DNA of 26,142 nt from Chara braunii (Eukaryota > Streptophyta > Charophyceae > Charales > Characeae). The notes under the pieces are model-generated. The model saw nothing but the letters and a program-made list of their open reading frames with translations, made no database searches and was not told the DNA's origin. Made by a program: the position numbers and the translations under genes. The stretch lies in contig BFEA01000082.1 of the NCBI GenBank assembly GCA_003427395.1, positions 1,023,332-1,049,473 of the forward strand. Direction: 5' to 3'. Shown here one piece after another: positions 1 through 10,350 of the stretch (position 1 is the first letter of the stretch; each line of letters opens with the position of its first letter).

Positions 1-65
1 ATTGATTGATTGATTGATTGATATGAAGTGGGGGGGGTTCGCCTCCCCCCCGTTTTTTTTTGCTA

Positions 66-115
<50 letters not shown>

Positions 116-162
116 ATTGATTGATTGATATGAAGTGGGGGGGGTTCGCCTCCCCCCTGCGA
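1..162. repeat. Duplicated block around a T44 run
   Basis: A block made of ATTG repeats, then ATATGAAGT, then a G8-TTCGCC-TCCCCCC hairpin occurs at about 9-51 and again at about 115-157. Between the copies lie a short T-rich spacer containing GCTACCAGA and a run of 44 T (71-114). G8 and the C run can pair across a short loop in each copy. The arrangement could be a tandem duplication, or an insertion with a poly(A) tail on the minus strand flanked by a long target duplication. Homopolymer length is unreliable in assemblies. Confidence 0.7.
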
Positions 163-405
163 ACACACACACACACACGCATGCGGGGTAACTGGCCGTT
201 TTTTTCCCCTACCAAAGTCTTTTCTTTTTCCCTTTTTTTTCCTCGTGTTTTTTCGTTTTTGATTTTTAAAAAATCCTTTTGAAAGCCAAAAAATAGAAAA
301 AAAAAAATTAGGTTGTGGATCTCGAAAAGATCTACAACCCCATATTATTATTTTTGTTCTTTGAGTTTTGTTTGCCCCTAAAACACCTTCGGACGACCGT
401 CGTCT

Positions 406-425
406 GTACGCCCGTACGGGCGTAC
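406..425. repeat. 20-base perfect palindrome, GTAC/CCGTACGG rich
   Basis: The 20 bases equal their own reverse complement (GTACGCCCGT and its complement). The flanks are GTCC/CGTC repeats, so the palindrome sits in a short low-complexity CpG-rich patch between 390 and 465. No gene context explains it. Confidence 0.75.
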
Positions 426-499
426 GTCCGTCCGTCCGTACGGGCCAGACGGAGACTCCTCGTACGATGTATGAGCGACGAAACAGGTACTATCTGGCG

Positions 500-2245
500 C
501 CCATAACCGAGAACTGAAGAGGCAGACAGGATGTTGGAACAGGGGGATAGATGGACTACAGAATTAGAGTTATACTTTCTGACAGCAAGCAGCTACTGGC
601 AGTCTATGGGTACTACGAAGGACAAAAGGTGCTCTTCAGTAGATGGATTTTTGCACAATCATGGTTTTCTCATCTAACAGCTGCTCAGTTAACCCCCCAG
701 CCTCACTGGGGCAGTCAATGCTGGCATCCAGATTCTTGCTTACTTCTCCAAAATCCAAAGGAGGTTCATGATAGAACAAACATCACTGAAAGACCATGTT
801 ATGGGTCCTCGTCACAACTTAAGCAATCAACAAGCAGCATGGTAAGCATTAGAGTCACAATTACTTGTAAGTCCCTTAGGATTCTCACATCTCTCCACTA
901 AAAGCAGACTGCTCTTCCTCTCCTTATACCCGGTCCCATCATCCGCCTGAAGGTAGACCGCACGAGTATCGTGAAGAGTAGACAGTTCACTTACATTCAC
1001 ATTCACAAAATACAAGTTACATGAGATGTTTCTCACACATCTCTCACACATAACTATCACACATCAGGATAAAACCACACTTGTGAGCGTGATAGTGATC
1101 GTCATGTACAAGGGGTAGCCTCATAACTCTCCACTCAATATATATTCAGGGGTAGGATAACCTACCCAAAGAATCATAGCAAAAGGTAGTCTTGACTTAT
1201 GTATATACACCGAGAGCCGAACAATCTCAACTCAAACTGTCACCGATATCACACAAATGTTATGATCTCCCTGACCAGGGCTAAACTCAAACAATCTCAA
1301 TTACAAAAGAACTGTATCCCTCGACTCAGAGGAATCCAAGCAAGCTCACGACATACCTAAAACATCTAAAGGCGAAAACGAAACACACTAGGCCTCAATC
1401 AACGAAAAGTTTGCGATTGTCTTGAACCCAACTGCTATACACGTTTCTCTCTCATATATACAAGTATATAAACGGATATATTCCTACAACTCATGACAAT
1501 ATCCCTAAAAATACGTACATACAAAAATTAGGCAAGTACCACAATCAAAAAGTAAATCAAAATCTCTAATAAGAGCATACTCTCACGTGACCTTTCAGTG
1601 CGCTCCAGGCTATGTTCCAAGATCATAAGCTTAACAAAATTTTTCCCTCGACAACTTATACACACACGACGCTCGCTCTCATACTTAAATCATGCTCTAC
1701 CCATTCTATTCTTGAGTAGACATAAGAGTTTCTGATGCGATTCTCCAATTCGCCTTGAAACCCTTTATGATACAACATACACACACAATACTCTAAGTGC
1801 TTGCACCCACGTCTTCTAATTATTCAGTATATAGTCAGGGTCCTACTGACTAAAGCACGGAGTTACGATCACATAATCAATTAGTCCACTATCCTAACTT
1901 TTATGTCCACGTATATACAACAGGGCTCTATTAAAAACGGTCCTAGTGATCTAAGGTCAATTTCTACTTAAAAGCTTCTCAAGTCTAGTGGTTAACGCTA
2001 GTTCCCTTCTTTCACTACTGTACACTACCTAGCCTTATCCCTTTACTACTACTCTAAACAATATACAACTCACCTAGTCAAGGCTCTCAGGGTTAACCAT
2101 AGACAGACAACAATTATTTCTAAAACCATTATAGACCCTCGCACTCGTATTGCATGGTAAGGCGGCCGTAAACAAGCCTGCGAGAGAAGCACTTAGCATA
2201 CTATGCGGGCTCTCTCTATCGGCTTGCTACGGCGCGAATTTCATC
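500..2245. other. Gene-poor, AT-leaning stretch; probably inside a minus-strand retroelement
   Basis: I see no supported gene here. A 116-codon plus-strand frame at 551-901 has no recognisable domain and no strong coding signature. Short stem-loops are present, such as GGGTAGG/CCTACCC at 1150-1167 and AGTCAG/CTGACT at 1833-1851. They resemble in style the hairpins of the long LTR described at 3584. From about 2245 leftwards this would lie downstream of the gag-like frame on the minus strand, but no protease, reverse transcriptase or integrase motif is visible. Confidence 0.4.
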
Positions 2246-2880
2246 CTAATCTTGAGCTCTCTCGTTTGGGTCATGGGAACTAGCATAAGCGTCAACCACA
2301 TTGATCATATTCCTGAACCCATGACTAGGGTGAAAGAATCTTAGGTCTAAGTATAGGTCATAGATCATTTCACACGTATAACGTTCATATCCCCATTCCC
2401 GCACTCTCAACGCGGCCTCAGCCGCTGTCTTATCCCTCGCATGTCCCCCAAAACACTTTTCTACGAGAAATTCTGGCAAAACGACTCTCAACGGGGTTGA
2501 AGGCAGTACAAACTCTTCAGCACGCTTAACTTCTTCACGGGTTACCACTTGCTCTTCTTCTTCATGAAGCCTTTCTCTCGCCCATTTTGCTGCAGCTTCT
2601 TCAGCTACTCATAAGGATCTCGCAAGCAAACTCTCATTCCCCTATGCCAATTCAATCCCATGCAGGACCCAAAATGATGGCGGAGTGTATAGGGTCACCC
2701 TCACAATCGTGCAATCCTGATTGTCATCGAAACCTGACTCGATCCAGGAGAAGATATCCATATCCATTTGTACGCCCACCAAGAAGAAATATATTATCCT
2801 TCTCTGACTCGCCTCGGCAAGGAAATCTCAAACCCATCTTCCTTTTTGACAGGCAAGGCCAAACTAGGATTTTCCTTTTA
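2246..2880 (-). pseudogene. Broken gag-like reading frame of a minus-strand LTR retroelement
   Basis: The best piece runs from 2608 to 2246: 121 codons starting just after an in-frame TGA (2609-2611), with a Glu-rich, coiled-coil-like beginning (RERLHEEEEQ), then hydrophobic and aromatic residues (REWGYERYTCEMIYDLYLDL). The same frame continues upstream through that TGA and a TAG (2642-2644) to an ATG at 2767, giving peptide text such as DIFSWIESGFDDNQDCTI. A 27-codon piece ending at a TAA (2794-2796) lies in another frame, so at least one frameshift and two stops break it. It lies about 0.8 kb downstream of the PBS on the same strand, where gag belongs. I do not recognise the family; the gag label rests on position and the coiled-coil start. 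No zinc knuckle or pol domain is visible. Confidence 0.45.
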
Positions 2881-3564
2881 TTTCCATCTCCTCAACGCGC
2901 ACAGACGACTTCTAACCTGATACCTAGGAGGGGATCTATACTTTCAAGTCTTGGCAGAGGAATACTATCTCACTTATCTTTAGCTCCATTCTTATGCAAC
3001 CGTATTATGATGCTTTCCTAATCACTCAAATGACTCTTATGGCAGTAAAAAATAATACATAATAGGGCTAACTCTCACAATAGTCATGCTTAACCTTAGC
3101 CACGTCAAACACGCGAAGCACCGCCGAGGCCTTCCAACTATCGAATCAGAAGGGTTACCAATCCCAAATATCATCATGCCAGTCAAAGTCGGTGCTACGC
3201 AGAATCAAAACACCTATTACCCTCGAGTCACCTATACCACATTAATCAAAATCAGGTCGCATCGATCAAAACCACATCGCACAATTAATCCTCACTTCAC
3301 GCTTTACCCTATACCGTCTGTAACCAATCATCCCATCTGAGTGAATAAACATGAACACAAACGGTCAGTTCGCCTGAGCCATCAACCTACCTTAATCCCA
3401 GGCTCGATCTTTAAATACTTCTCAGTTTTACAACATCTTCAACGATAATCATAATATTAATCAACCACTCATATAAGTCTAAATTTTTTTTTTCACTTTT
3501 GCCTATTTCTCACTTTTTATACTCGGATGTCGTTCCACCAGGGACAACGGTAGGCAACCGTTAT
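2881..3564 (-). other. Probable untranslated leader between PBS and gag-like frame
   Basis: About 0.7 kb between the PBS and the first gag-like peptide text has no long minus-strand frame. On the plus strand it is C/A-rich with only short frames. Long leaders before gag are common in large plant Ty3/gypsy elements. Decayed coding sequence cannot be excluded. Confidence 0.35.
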
Positions 3565-3581
3565 CCCTGGCAACGGCGCCA
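3565..3581 (-). other. Retroelement primer-binding site for tRNA-Asp
   Basis: On the minus strand this reads TGGCGCCGTTGCCAGGG. The plant tRNA-Asp 3' end (including CCA) predicts TGGCGCCGTTGCCGGGG, so 16 of 17 positions match. It begins two bases after the point where similarity between the two long repeat copies stops, as a PBS should sit after a 5' LTR. This fixes the element's direction (minus) and identifies the repeat at 3584 onward as its 5' LTR. tRNA-Asp priming is known among plant Ty3/gypsy elements, including Athila-type ones, but the lineage is not proven here. Confidence 0.82.
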
Positions 3582-4285
3582 CCTTTCGAGCGCATCGGTC
3601 CGGCACCACACAGGGCAGCGCGAGACCCTCCTGGCCGCGTCGCGCACAAGATGGTCTTAAATTCTTCGTTACGAACATACATGGAGCTTCCACAAAGCCA
3701 CTCCGGCCGAGTGCGCCAGCCATACCTCCCGCGAGCCCCTACGACAGGATAGGGCCTACGCGAGGCACGACTTACCATCCACCTTACGGGAGCTATCACC
3801 TCCCTTCGGTGGGCGTATCCTCCCCGAGCTACCAATCTACAATACGAAAGCTAATCAGTTGCAATCGCAGAGGTGGACCAGCCGATGACGTTTCTCGTTC
3901 GCTGTAGCATAGGGGGTACGTGCGGTAATACGACTATTGGGCTCCCACGCAAACCGACATCTTGGGGGGCTGAAGTCCCAAGTGCGGCTCGTCGTCGGTC
4001 GACTAGGACGCATCCCACACACCACGCGCACACCACTTTACGAACACAAAAATAAAACCCACACACACCGAACAACACGACAACACTCTTAGTCCCTTCA
4101 GTAGCCATCCCATAACTCTCCGATACGAAAATCGGATAGGCGTCACGCGCGAGACTTAGTATAAAACCGCGCGGACGCAGGCCCTACTCATATCGACTAG
4201 CAATGCAAACGTACGCAAGCAGTCACAATGATGGCGTACCATGTAGTACCCTTACTCATGCGGTCCTCGTTAATCTCGAGGGTCG

Positions 4286-4430
4286 TATTCGACACTCAAG
4301 TGTCGGCTGACACGCACCTTGAGGGTTAATCTCTCGATGCTGGACAACCGCCAAGCGTGGTTGAAGACCACACACCCTCTTCTACACTCAGTGTAGAGTG
4401 GGTGGTACACAGGTCCATACCTGTGGTGGC
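4286..4430 (-). ncRNA. Conserved stem-loop cluster in copy A LTR
   Basis: Consecutive perfect or near-perfect stems are visible: CGACACT/AGTGTCG (4290-4305), CTACAC/GTGTAG (4382-4396) and CACAGGT/ACCTGTG (4408-4425), with an AACCGC/GTGGTT stem between them. The counterparts in copy B at 16137-16269 still pair although several bases differ (TGCAC/GTGCA, ACAGCT/AGCTGT, AACCGT/GCGGTT). That suggests a structured RNA or DNA segment. No separate transcript is shown; the class 'ncRNA' means structured non-coding sequence only. Confidence 0.5.
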
Positions 4431-5319
4431 AGTCGCTTCTTACTGCCCTGGAGTTGAGTCTCACTCAAGGCCTGACCGAAAGTCAAGGGGTTTGACTTTG
4501 ACGGTTACCACGGACTACAACGTCCAACCATAAAAATCTCCAACAAGCAAAGGATAACAGAGGGTCTTTCTTTTCTCTCAAGCCATAATCCGGTCACCCC
4601 TTAAGCGTAAATAAATAGGCCTTTCAAATACTCAGGGTAGTCGTAAATATATGAGGGTTAATTATATAGGATGATCACTTCTCATAATCATAGTGAGGCT
4701 CCTCCTAGCGATATATGTATGTAATCCCAGGCAATCACATCCAGAGTCCGAACCACAAACGCACATGCAATCACATCAAAGATTCATCCAGAAGTTTACG
4801 CACTACACGAGGTCGATTTTAACCATTCCTTGCACTCATACCCCTCGTTTTAGCCATACAAGCCTCACTCGTGCAACTCTTAAATAAATACTCAGTACTT
4901 TTGTTGGATGGCCATTCAATAAAGTGTCGGATAAAAACAGAACGAAACAGTTCAAATCACAAGGCTAGAGCCTTTAGGTTGATGGGCAAGAGTGAATTGA
5001 ATTTGAATCGTAAGCCGACGAATTGGCAACCGACCTGTTATTAGTGATAACAGAAGATGATCCTTAAGAGTTCAAACTGAATGTAGTCCGGATCTTGAAT
5101 CGAGCGATCAAGAGGGTCTGTAACACATGACAGGTCAATGCCCAAGGCAAAATCTATAAGTTTATGGAGGACAATCTTCATATCGTGACCTTACCTAAAT
5201 TATCCTAGTTAATTATGTCTAACCCTACCTCTAAGCAATATGGCAAAATCTTCCCTTAGTCAAAGTGGACTTTATCCAAAATCTTCACTTGTCAAAACAT
5301 AATTAATCTCTTTCAAACT

Positions 5320-5880
5320 AAGAAAATTTCGGTAGCGCTTCTTGTAAAAAAAAGTGTCCTTCTAGAATTTATATAAGTCCGGATATGAAAGCAGAAATGA
5401 TTTCTAACTCCGGAGAGTCAAAATTATGTCTAACTTCCTTAAATAGCAAAATTTGGGTAGCACTCCAATAGAAAGGGAAACTTCCCAGATTTATACTAAG
5501 TCAGATATGAACTCGAAAGACAGCTCGAGTTCAACTTTAGACAGAATTTAACTAACTCCTTAATTTTGTAGAAATTTCCGCAGCACTCCCTCTAGGAAAG
5601 TGCTATGCCAAAATTTATACAAGGCTAAGTCCAGAAAGTGAAAGTAACTTTGACTTCCTAAAGTTCAATTTTGTCTTACTTCCTGAATTAGCAAAAATTT
5701 GGGCAGCACTCCCTTTAGAAAAGGAGACTTCCCAGATTTTAACTAAATAGATCAAATATGAGAAAAGAGAAAGTTGAACTTTTAACAAGTCAAAATTAAA
5801 ATAACTTCTTGGATTTGTAAAAATTTCGGCAGCGCTTCCCGTAGAGAAAGTAGCTTTCCAAGATTTATACAAAGTCAACT
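5320..5880 (-). repeat. Five-unit array of AAATTT-armed hairpins (copy A)
   Basis: Units begin near 5324, 5448, 5571, 5694 and 5821, spaced about 120-127 bases. Each has a core of the type AGCRCTNCC followed by a GGAAA-like stretch, with outer arms that pair: AAATTTGGG (5449-5457) with CCCAGATTT (5484-5492), AAAATTTGGG (5694-5703) with CCCAGATTTT (5731-5740), and AAATTTCGG (5821-5829) with CCAAGATTT (5858-5866). A spacer hairpin TGAACTCGA/TCGAGTTCA (5508-5533) is a perfect 9-bp stem, and AAAGTT/AACTTT follows in a later spacer. About three related units are in copy B at 17010-17250. Confidence 0.7.
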
Positions 5881-6149
5881 ATAAGAAAAGATCTCAGAAA
5901 ATGCAGGAATTGACTTAAGTAAAAAAACGATACTACAGAAAATGCAGGAATTGACACTAACTCTTATGGCTCTAGCACAGGACGAACAACTAAAGTAACT
6001 ACCTATCAACCCGAAACTCGGACTAAGTAGTGGCCTCACTCTGTCTCATGCAAACCAAACCACGAATGTAAGTACTCTCACCATCCCAAGTTCATTCCAT
6101 ACACATAGTTTATGAATCTTTGAAGTCCTTGAACCCTCATTTCCCTCTT

Positions 6150-6730
6150 ACATAAGTTGGACCATTCGTCATGGAAACAATGCCCAGCTTGCCTTTAAGA
6201 TATACACGGACAGGTTGCACAAGTACTTCTCTCTTCTTTTGGGCATATGACTAGGCCATTCGCCATGAAAACAATGCCTAGCCGCCCTAAGCCGTTTAAT
6301 ATCCAAAATTTTGTATTTCTCAGACTTTGTTTTCAAAAAGGAAAGTAAATATGGGCAGGGGATTGAACCATTCGCCATGGAAAAAATCTTCAGCTTGCCC
6401 AGACTATTTTCATTTATACTTCGAATTTTTTCCTTTCTCTTCTTGACAATATGACTTAACGCTTGACCATTCACCATGGGAACAATGCCCAGTTGCCAGT
6501 TCAAATGCAATTATATATAAAGTTTTTTCCTTTTATATTCAGTTTAACTTATGTGCGTGATTTTCAGGCTAAACCATTCACCATGGAAACAATCCTTAGC
6601 CTTAGACCAGAAATCCTCCCTCACAATAAACAAGAACTCAGACTCCTTCAATCAGGCAAACCCCCTGAGTTAACTAGAGCAACCAGGCCATTCACCATGG
6701 AAATAAATGCCCAAGCTTTGGTTGACCCTT
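6150..6730 (-). repeat. Hairpin array with CCATTCRCCATGG core (copy A)
   Basis: Six units share a core close to CCATTCRCCATGGAAACAAT, at about 6160, 6255, 6368, 6466, 6574 and 6687. The outer arms differ but often pair: AAGTTGG/CCAGCTT (6154-6160 with 6184-6190), CTAGGC/GCCTAG (6251-6256 with 6276-6281), TTGAA/TTCAG (6363-6367 with 6389-6393) and GGCTAA/TTAGCC (6567-6572 with 6596-6601). The inner CATT/AATG can also pair around a loop holding the CCATGG palindrome. The fourth and sixth units pair less well. In copy B a different core family fills the corresponding place. Confidence 0.7.
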
Positions 6731-7146
6731 CCAAACACATGCAAGACTACCTTTTTCCCACCTTCCCCCAAATTATCCCTTAGTCTGGTTTCAACAAAAA
6801 TAAGGAAGAAACTTAGGCTTCACTCTCACACGTTCCTTCCATTCAGTCTGATTGGGTCCTGAACAGAAAGCAAAAATTATAGGGACAACCTCATGCATAC
6901 AATAGTCATACTGCAGGGGGATAAACAAACATGGGTGGTAGTAGCTGTACAGATGAAAATGGGTAACCTGACGATTCCCTACCTCCATAACTCCTCTTGA
7001 GTTCCGGCAGAGCTCCCTCAATCGGTCGGTGGACTCCCCACAGAGTCTTGACGCGGACCTACGGGTTGCAATCCTGCCTGCCGCCTTCCTCTCATAACCA
7101 AGGACTAGACTGAGACTTAAAGGATAGAAGAAGAAGGTTTGAGACT

Positions 7147-7158
7147 CTCATATACAAG
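7147..7158 (-). promoter_or_regulatory. Decayed TATA-like site in copy A
   Basis: The minus strand reads CTTGTATATGAG, where copy B has CTTGTATATAAG at the equivalent place. The surrounding sequence (a GAGGAAGGCGGCAGG block about 75 bases downstream) is conserved between copies. It may be a former LTR promoter. Confidence 0.4.
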
Positions 7159-7799
7159 AGAGGTGCTCTCAACCTCACTGAAAAGGGCCTCGTAACCTGG
7201 ATGCTCCTGAGGGCCCCGCAGTGGCGGCCGGAATACGAAGCCCAGCCTGGTCAATCGTGGACAGACTGCCCTTTTGGCCGTCAACTCCCAGACAAACTTC
7301 CAGTTTGTAGCAATATCTCCCCCCTCCTCAACGTTTGCCTTCTACCTTCAAGCTACTTGCTATTCTACCTTATCAACTCTCGCAACGCCCACCCCTTCGT
7401 GCTTTGTTCAAATGCGGGTGTGTATGTAGCAAACGCAACAGCAATGAGTCATGCAATGTACGGCATTAGGAGCAAGGCCACGACAGGTGCATAACAAAAA
7501 AATACAATCGCATCCGACGAAACCCTCCAGACACAGGCCGCAAGCGTTGGGTCAACCCATGATAAGGTACACTTCGCACCATGACCCAGATTGGCTTAGC
7601 AATAAGATCTAGACAACTCCCTCAGTCATCAGGGCAGCCCAACAGTAACATCAACATAAAAGATACTGCAACAAGGACATACACAGTGGCGCTGCAATGA
7701 CAGACCTCACAAACAACATTCCTCTCCACCAGCGGCGCGTCAGTCTCTGAACCAAGTTACCAATACAAATTAGACTGACCTCCAAGCGTCACAACAACC

Positions 7800-8890
7800 C
7801 CTTCGAAGAACAATAGTACCCCTTTCAAAATGCAACAACGATCCGCTGGGATGCTCCGATCACCATCAAGAACTAGACAGGAGTCCGCGAGGAAAAACCA
7901 GCGGCAACAATAGCCGGAAAAGAGAAACAATAAGCTTGTTGCTGAGAGACCGATGAATGTCAAATTAGCACGCAGCCGCCTCGTTATTCAGGTATCATCA
8001 GCCTTATCCGTTAAAGGGATCCGAATTCCGTCGCCCATAGAATCAAGACAGAGCTCTTAATTTGTCCATCCTGGCTATGTCTGGGCCCAGTAAGCCTCCT
8101 AACCGACCCCCACATTAACCCTGGTGGCCTATCACCCGTTGCTGCAGTAACTCTTGACTGCTAGTATCGGACTGAGTTGGCATCACCAATTCAGTCTCAT
8201 CCTCGTGACACAAAGTACCCGAATGGAGTAACAGCCGCCGCAGCCTTGAATCAAACCCGCTTTCAGAGGAGCCTGTTACAGTCATCACTTCGTCGAGCCC
8301 CTTTCAACCTGCTAAGTAATACACCTATCCGTCCGGTTTCATCAGGCCCATACATGCTCCATGGGCAGAGCCACGGAGAGACAAAAACGCAGCATGACTT
8401 GACTGACTTATGAGCAGCGACTAAACTTTTCCGCCCTTTAGAATTCTTGTGCTCGTTTTGGCCCTCTCCTCCCTCCTAACTTCTTTGCCTCCCTTTCACC
8501 TTCACTGTTAATCCCTCATGTTTCCTGTAAAGATATGAGAAGGAATCTTCCCTCAAAGCACAAGCGGATTCATCCCCCATTTCAGTAATTTTTACAACTT
8601 TTACCATCCGCAACTCTTGGCAAATCGACAACAAAAATCTATCTGAGCTTTCATTTCCCTTCCGCCCTTCACGTCCTCCCGACCTGCTTTGTTGTCAAGC
8701 TCGCCCCCCTCACTGGCCTGTGAGTACTCGCCCGCAATGTTGCGCCCGCCTGCTTGATTCGAAGTTGGGTTCTCCTCTTTCAATACACCCGGCTTCGATT
8801 GAGCGGTCCAAAACCCTACAGTCACAGCCTACTGCGTTTATGGCCGTTACATCCTCCCGATAAATCCTTCCTTCCTGTGCGACCTTCCTA
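7800..8890. other. No gene seen; possible upstream part of copy A LTR and flank
   Basis: Only short frames without recognisable domains occur. CAAC/CAGC-rich sequence near 7540-7930 is similar in style to 19400-20500, so the LTR's upstream end may lie somewhere in this stretch. I could not find its terminal dinucleotide or a target duplication. Confidence 0.35.
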
Positions 8891-8911
8891 TAAGTTTCTC
8901 AGTCCGCTTTC

Positions 8912-8937
8912 CCTCTCTCTCTCTCTCACACACACAA
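8912..8937. repeat. (CT)n(CA)n microsatellite
   Basis: A run of CT dinucleotides passes directly into CACACACA. It marks the start of a pyrimidine-rich plus strand that continues to about 10100. Confidence 0.85.
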
Positions 8938-10350
8938 TCGCGGCCTCGGTGTATGAACGCACGTGACCGACTTCACGGCCGGACCGTTCAAAGTTGGTGA
9001 GGGGTAGCCGTGGGGAGCGGGCTGCAATCAATTATGTGAAACGAAAATGAATATTCCCCTTTTGCATTGGAAGGTTCATTTCAGTTCCGCTCCTTCTTCT
9101 CCAATCACGCAGCGCAGCTCCTGCTACTCGCAACGCTAAATCCGAGCCCCGAACTAGAATTCTGGCGCGGCCATTTGGTCCGTGTCGCCTCAAAACCCCA
9201 AAGTTGATCCTTAGTTCGCCCAAAACGACCTGCGAATGAGCGAGTTACTCCGATTTTTACTTCGTCTTCCCTCCCATCACCTTCCTCGACTTCTCATCGC
9301 ACCTCCTTCTCTCTACCACTCTCGCTCTAGTAACTTTCTCACTAATCTGACTTCACCATCTAACTCGCATCACTCAAAAACCCCAGTACCGTGTCTTTCC
9401 TTGCCTGATTCCGTTGAGAATCGGCCAAGATATGCTCGTTTCTCTCCTCCTCTTTCTCTGTCTGCCATACCTCCGCGCACCATATTCTCTGCTAACCTTA
9501 CTATCTACTAATCCATTCTCAAAACTAATATCATCATCGAAGTCGCCTTGCCTAAAAATCCCTATCTAGCAGTTTTTCCCGTCGAAATCGCCCTCTATGT
9601 GAGTGAGTACTAACTATTTTCCTTCTCCATTATCCCACCTCTTATCTGCATGCACCCGGCGCAATATCGCGCCCGCGTACGTTCGTTTCTCACTGTGTCC
9701 GCACTCCGCCTCGCCCGCTCGCTCTTCAATGCTGCGCTGCGCAGGGCTGCCCATTTCAGCGGCCAGGTTCGGCTTGTCTTACCTCCAACCCCCAATCTCG
9801 TCTTCTCCCCCGTCCAATCCCGTCGAGCATCGCAAGAGCCATCCTTCTCGTACTGCGCCTCTCCTGCCTCCTGACCATTTCCAGTTTCTCCCTTTGTCGA
9901 ATGTATCCGGTGCGGATTCGCGCCCGGATTCCTTCCTCCAATTCGCTCCCCGGCCTCGTTGTCCTTGGCTGCGCCGCTCTCACCCCCTTGCGTTGTCTCC
10001 TTCGCTGTTTACTTGCGAATGCACCTAGCGGCCGTCCCTGCCCAGGTTCACTTTCCCTTGTTGCCCGCAGCTCGTCACTACTTGCACACTCGCCTGGCTG
10101 CGAACAACGCTCGGGATACAGCACTGCCTCGCCCTGCCCTTTCGCTCCTAGCGCAGCGCTCAACGATCACCATGGTTCGACTGTACTCATTCCCAACGCT
10201 CCCTCCGCCGACTCCACTTCCGATCCTCTCCTTGAAACTAACGGCACTCGGTGGTGGCTTACCTCAGCGCCTCGATGAACCGTCGGACGGGCTCCACTAT
10301 CCTAAGGCGGACTACAGGGGAGAGCTAACCATTCTCTGGTCTGCGTGACT
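8938..10350. other. GC-rich, pyrimidine-rich stretch with many CpG; no certain gene
   Basis: The plus strand is rich in C and T, with many CG dinucleotides between about 9600 and 10300. All frames stay open for long distances because stops are rare in such sequence, so frame length carries little weight. It could be a promoter and first exon of a gene, or retroelement sequence that escaped CpG decay. Confidence 0.4.
9783..10163 (-). CDS. Weak first-exon candidate, Arg-rich unknown protein
   Basis: A 127-codon minus-strand frame runs from an ATG at 10163 to a GAG|GTAAGA junction at 9783, a good match to a plant 5' splice site that falls on a codon boundary. The peptide is hydrophilic and Arg-rich, with stretches such as KQRRRQRKG and RRQERRSTRRM, and has no domain I recognise. 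Frames on the opposite strand are equally open (plus 9603-10028 and 9959-10348), so this may be chance in GC-rich DNA. I saw no matching acceptor or next exon. Confidence 0.15.

Larger units (their letters stand above)
3584..7800 (-). mobile_element. Copy A: very long 5' LTR of a retroelement (upstream edge uncertain)
   Basis: This stretch is a diverged direct copy of 15432-19820, matching in order at many anchors: 4290/16137, 4482/16287, 4676/16480, 5036/16846, 6083/17391, 7000/19120, 7204/19340 and, weakly, 7773/19793. Similarity stops at 3584, two bases from the PBS. The terminal CA on the minus strand has apparently become AA here, whereas copy B keeps CA. There is no convincing long gene in it. 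It carries two hairpin arrays (about 5320-5880 and 6150-6730) and a decayed TATA-like site at 7147-7158. At least 4.2 kb is long for an LTR but within the range of large plant elements. The high-coordinate edge could not be placed. Confidence 0.72.

Noticed and set aside
3503-4464. Several open frames of 60-110 codons in copy A
   Set aside because: They overlap on both strands, are not conserved as frames in copy B, and lie in LTR sequence whose conservation is of stems rather than codons.
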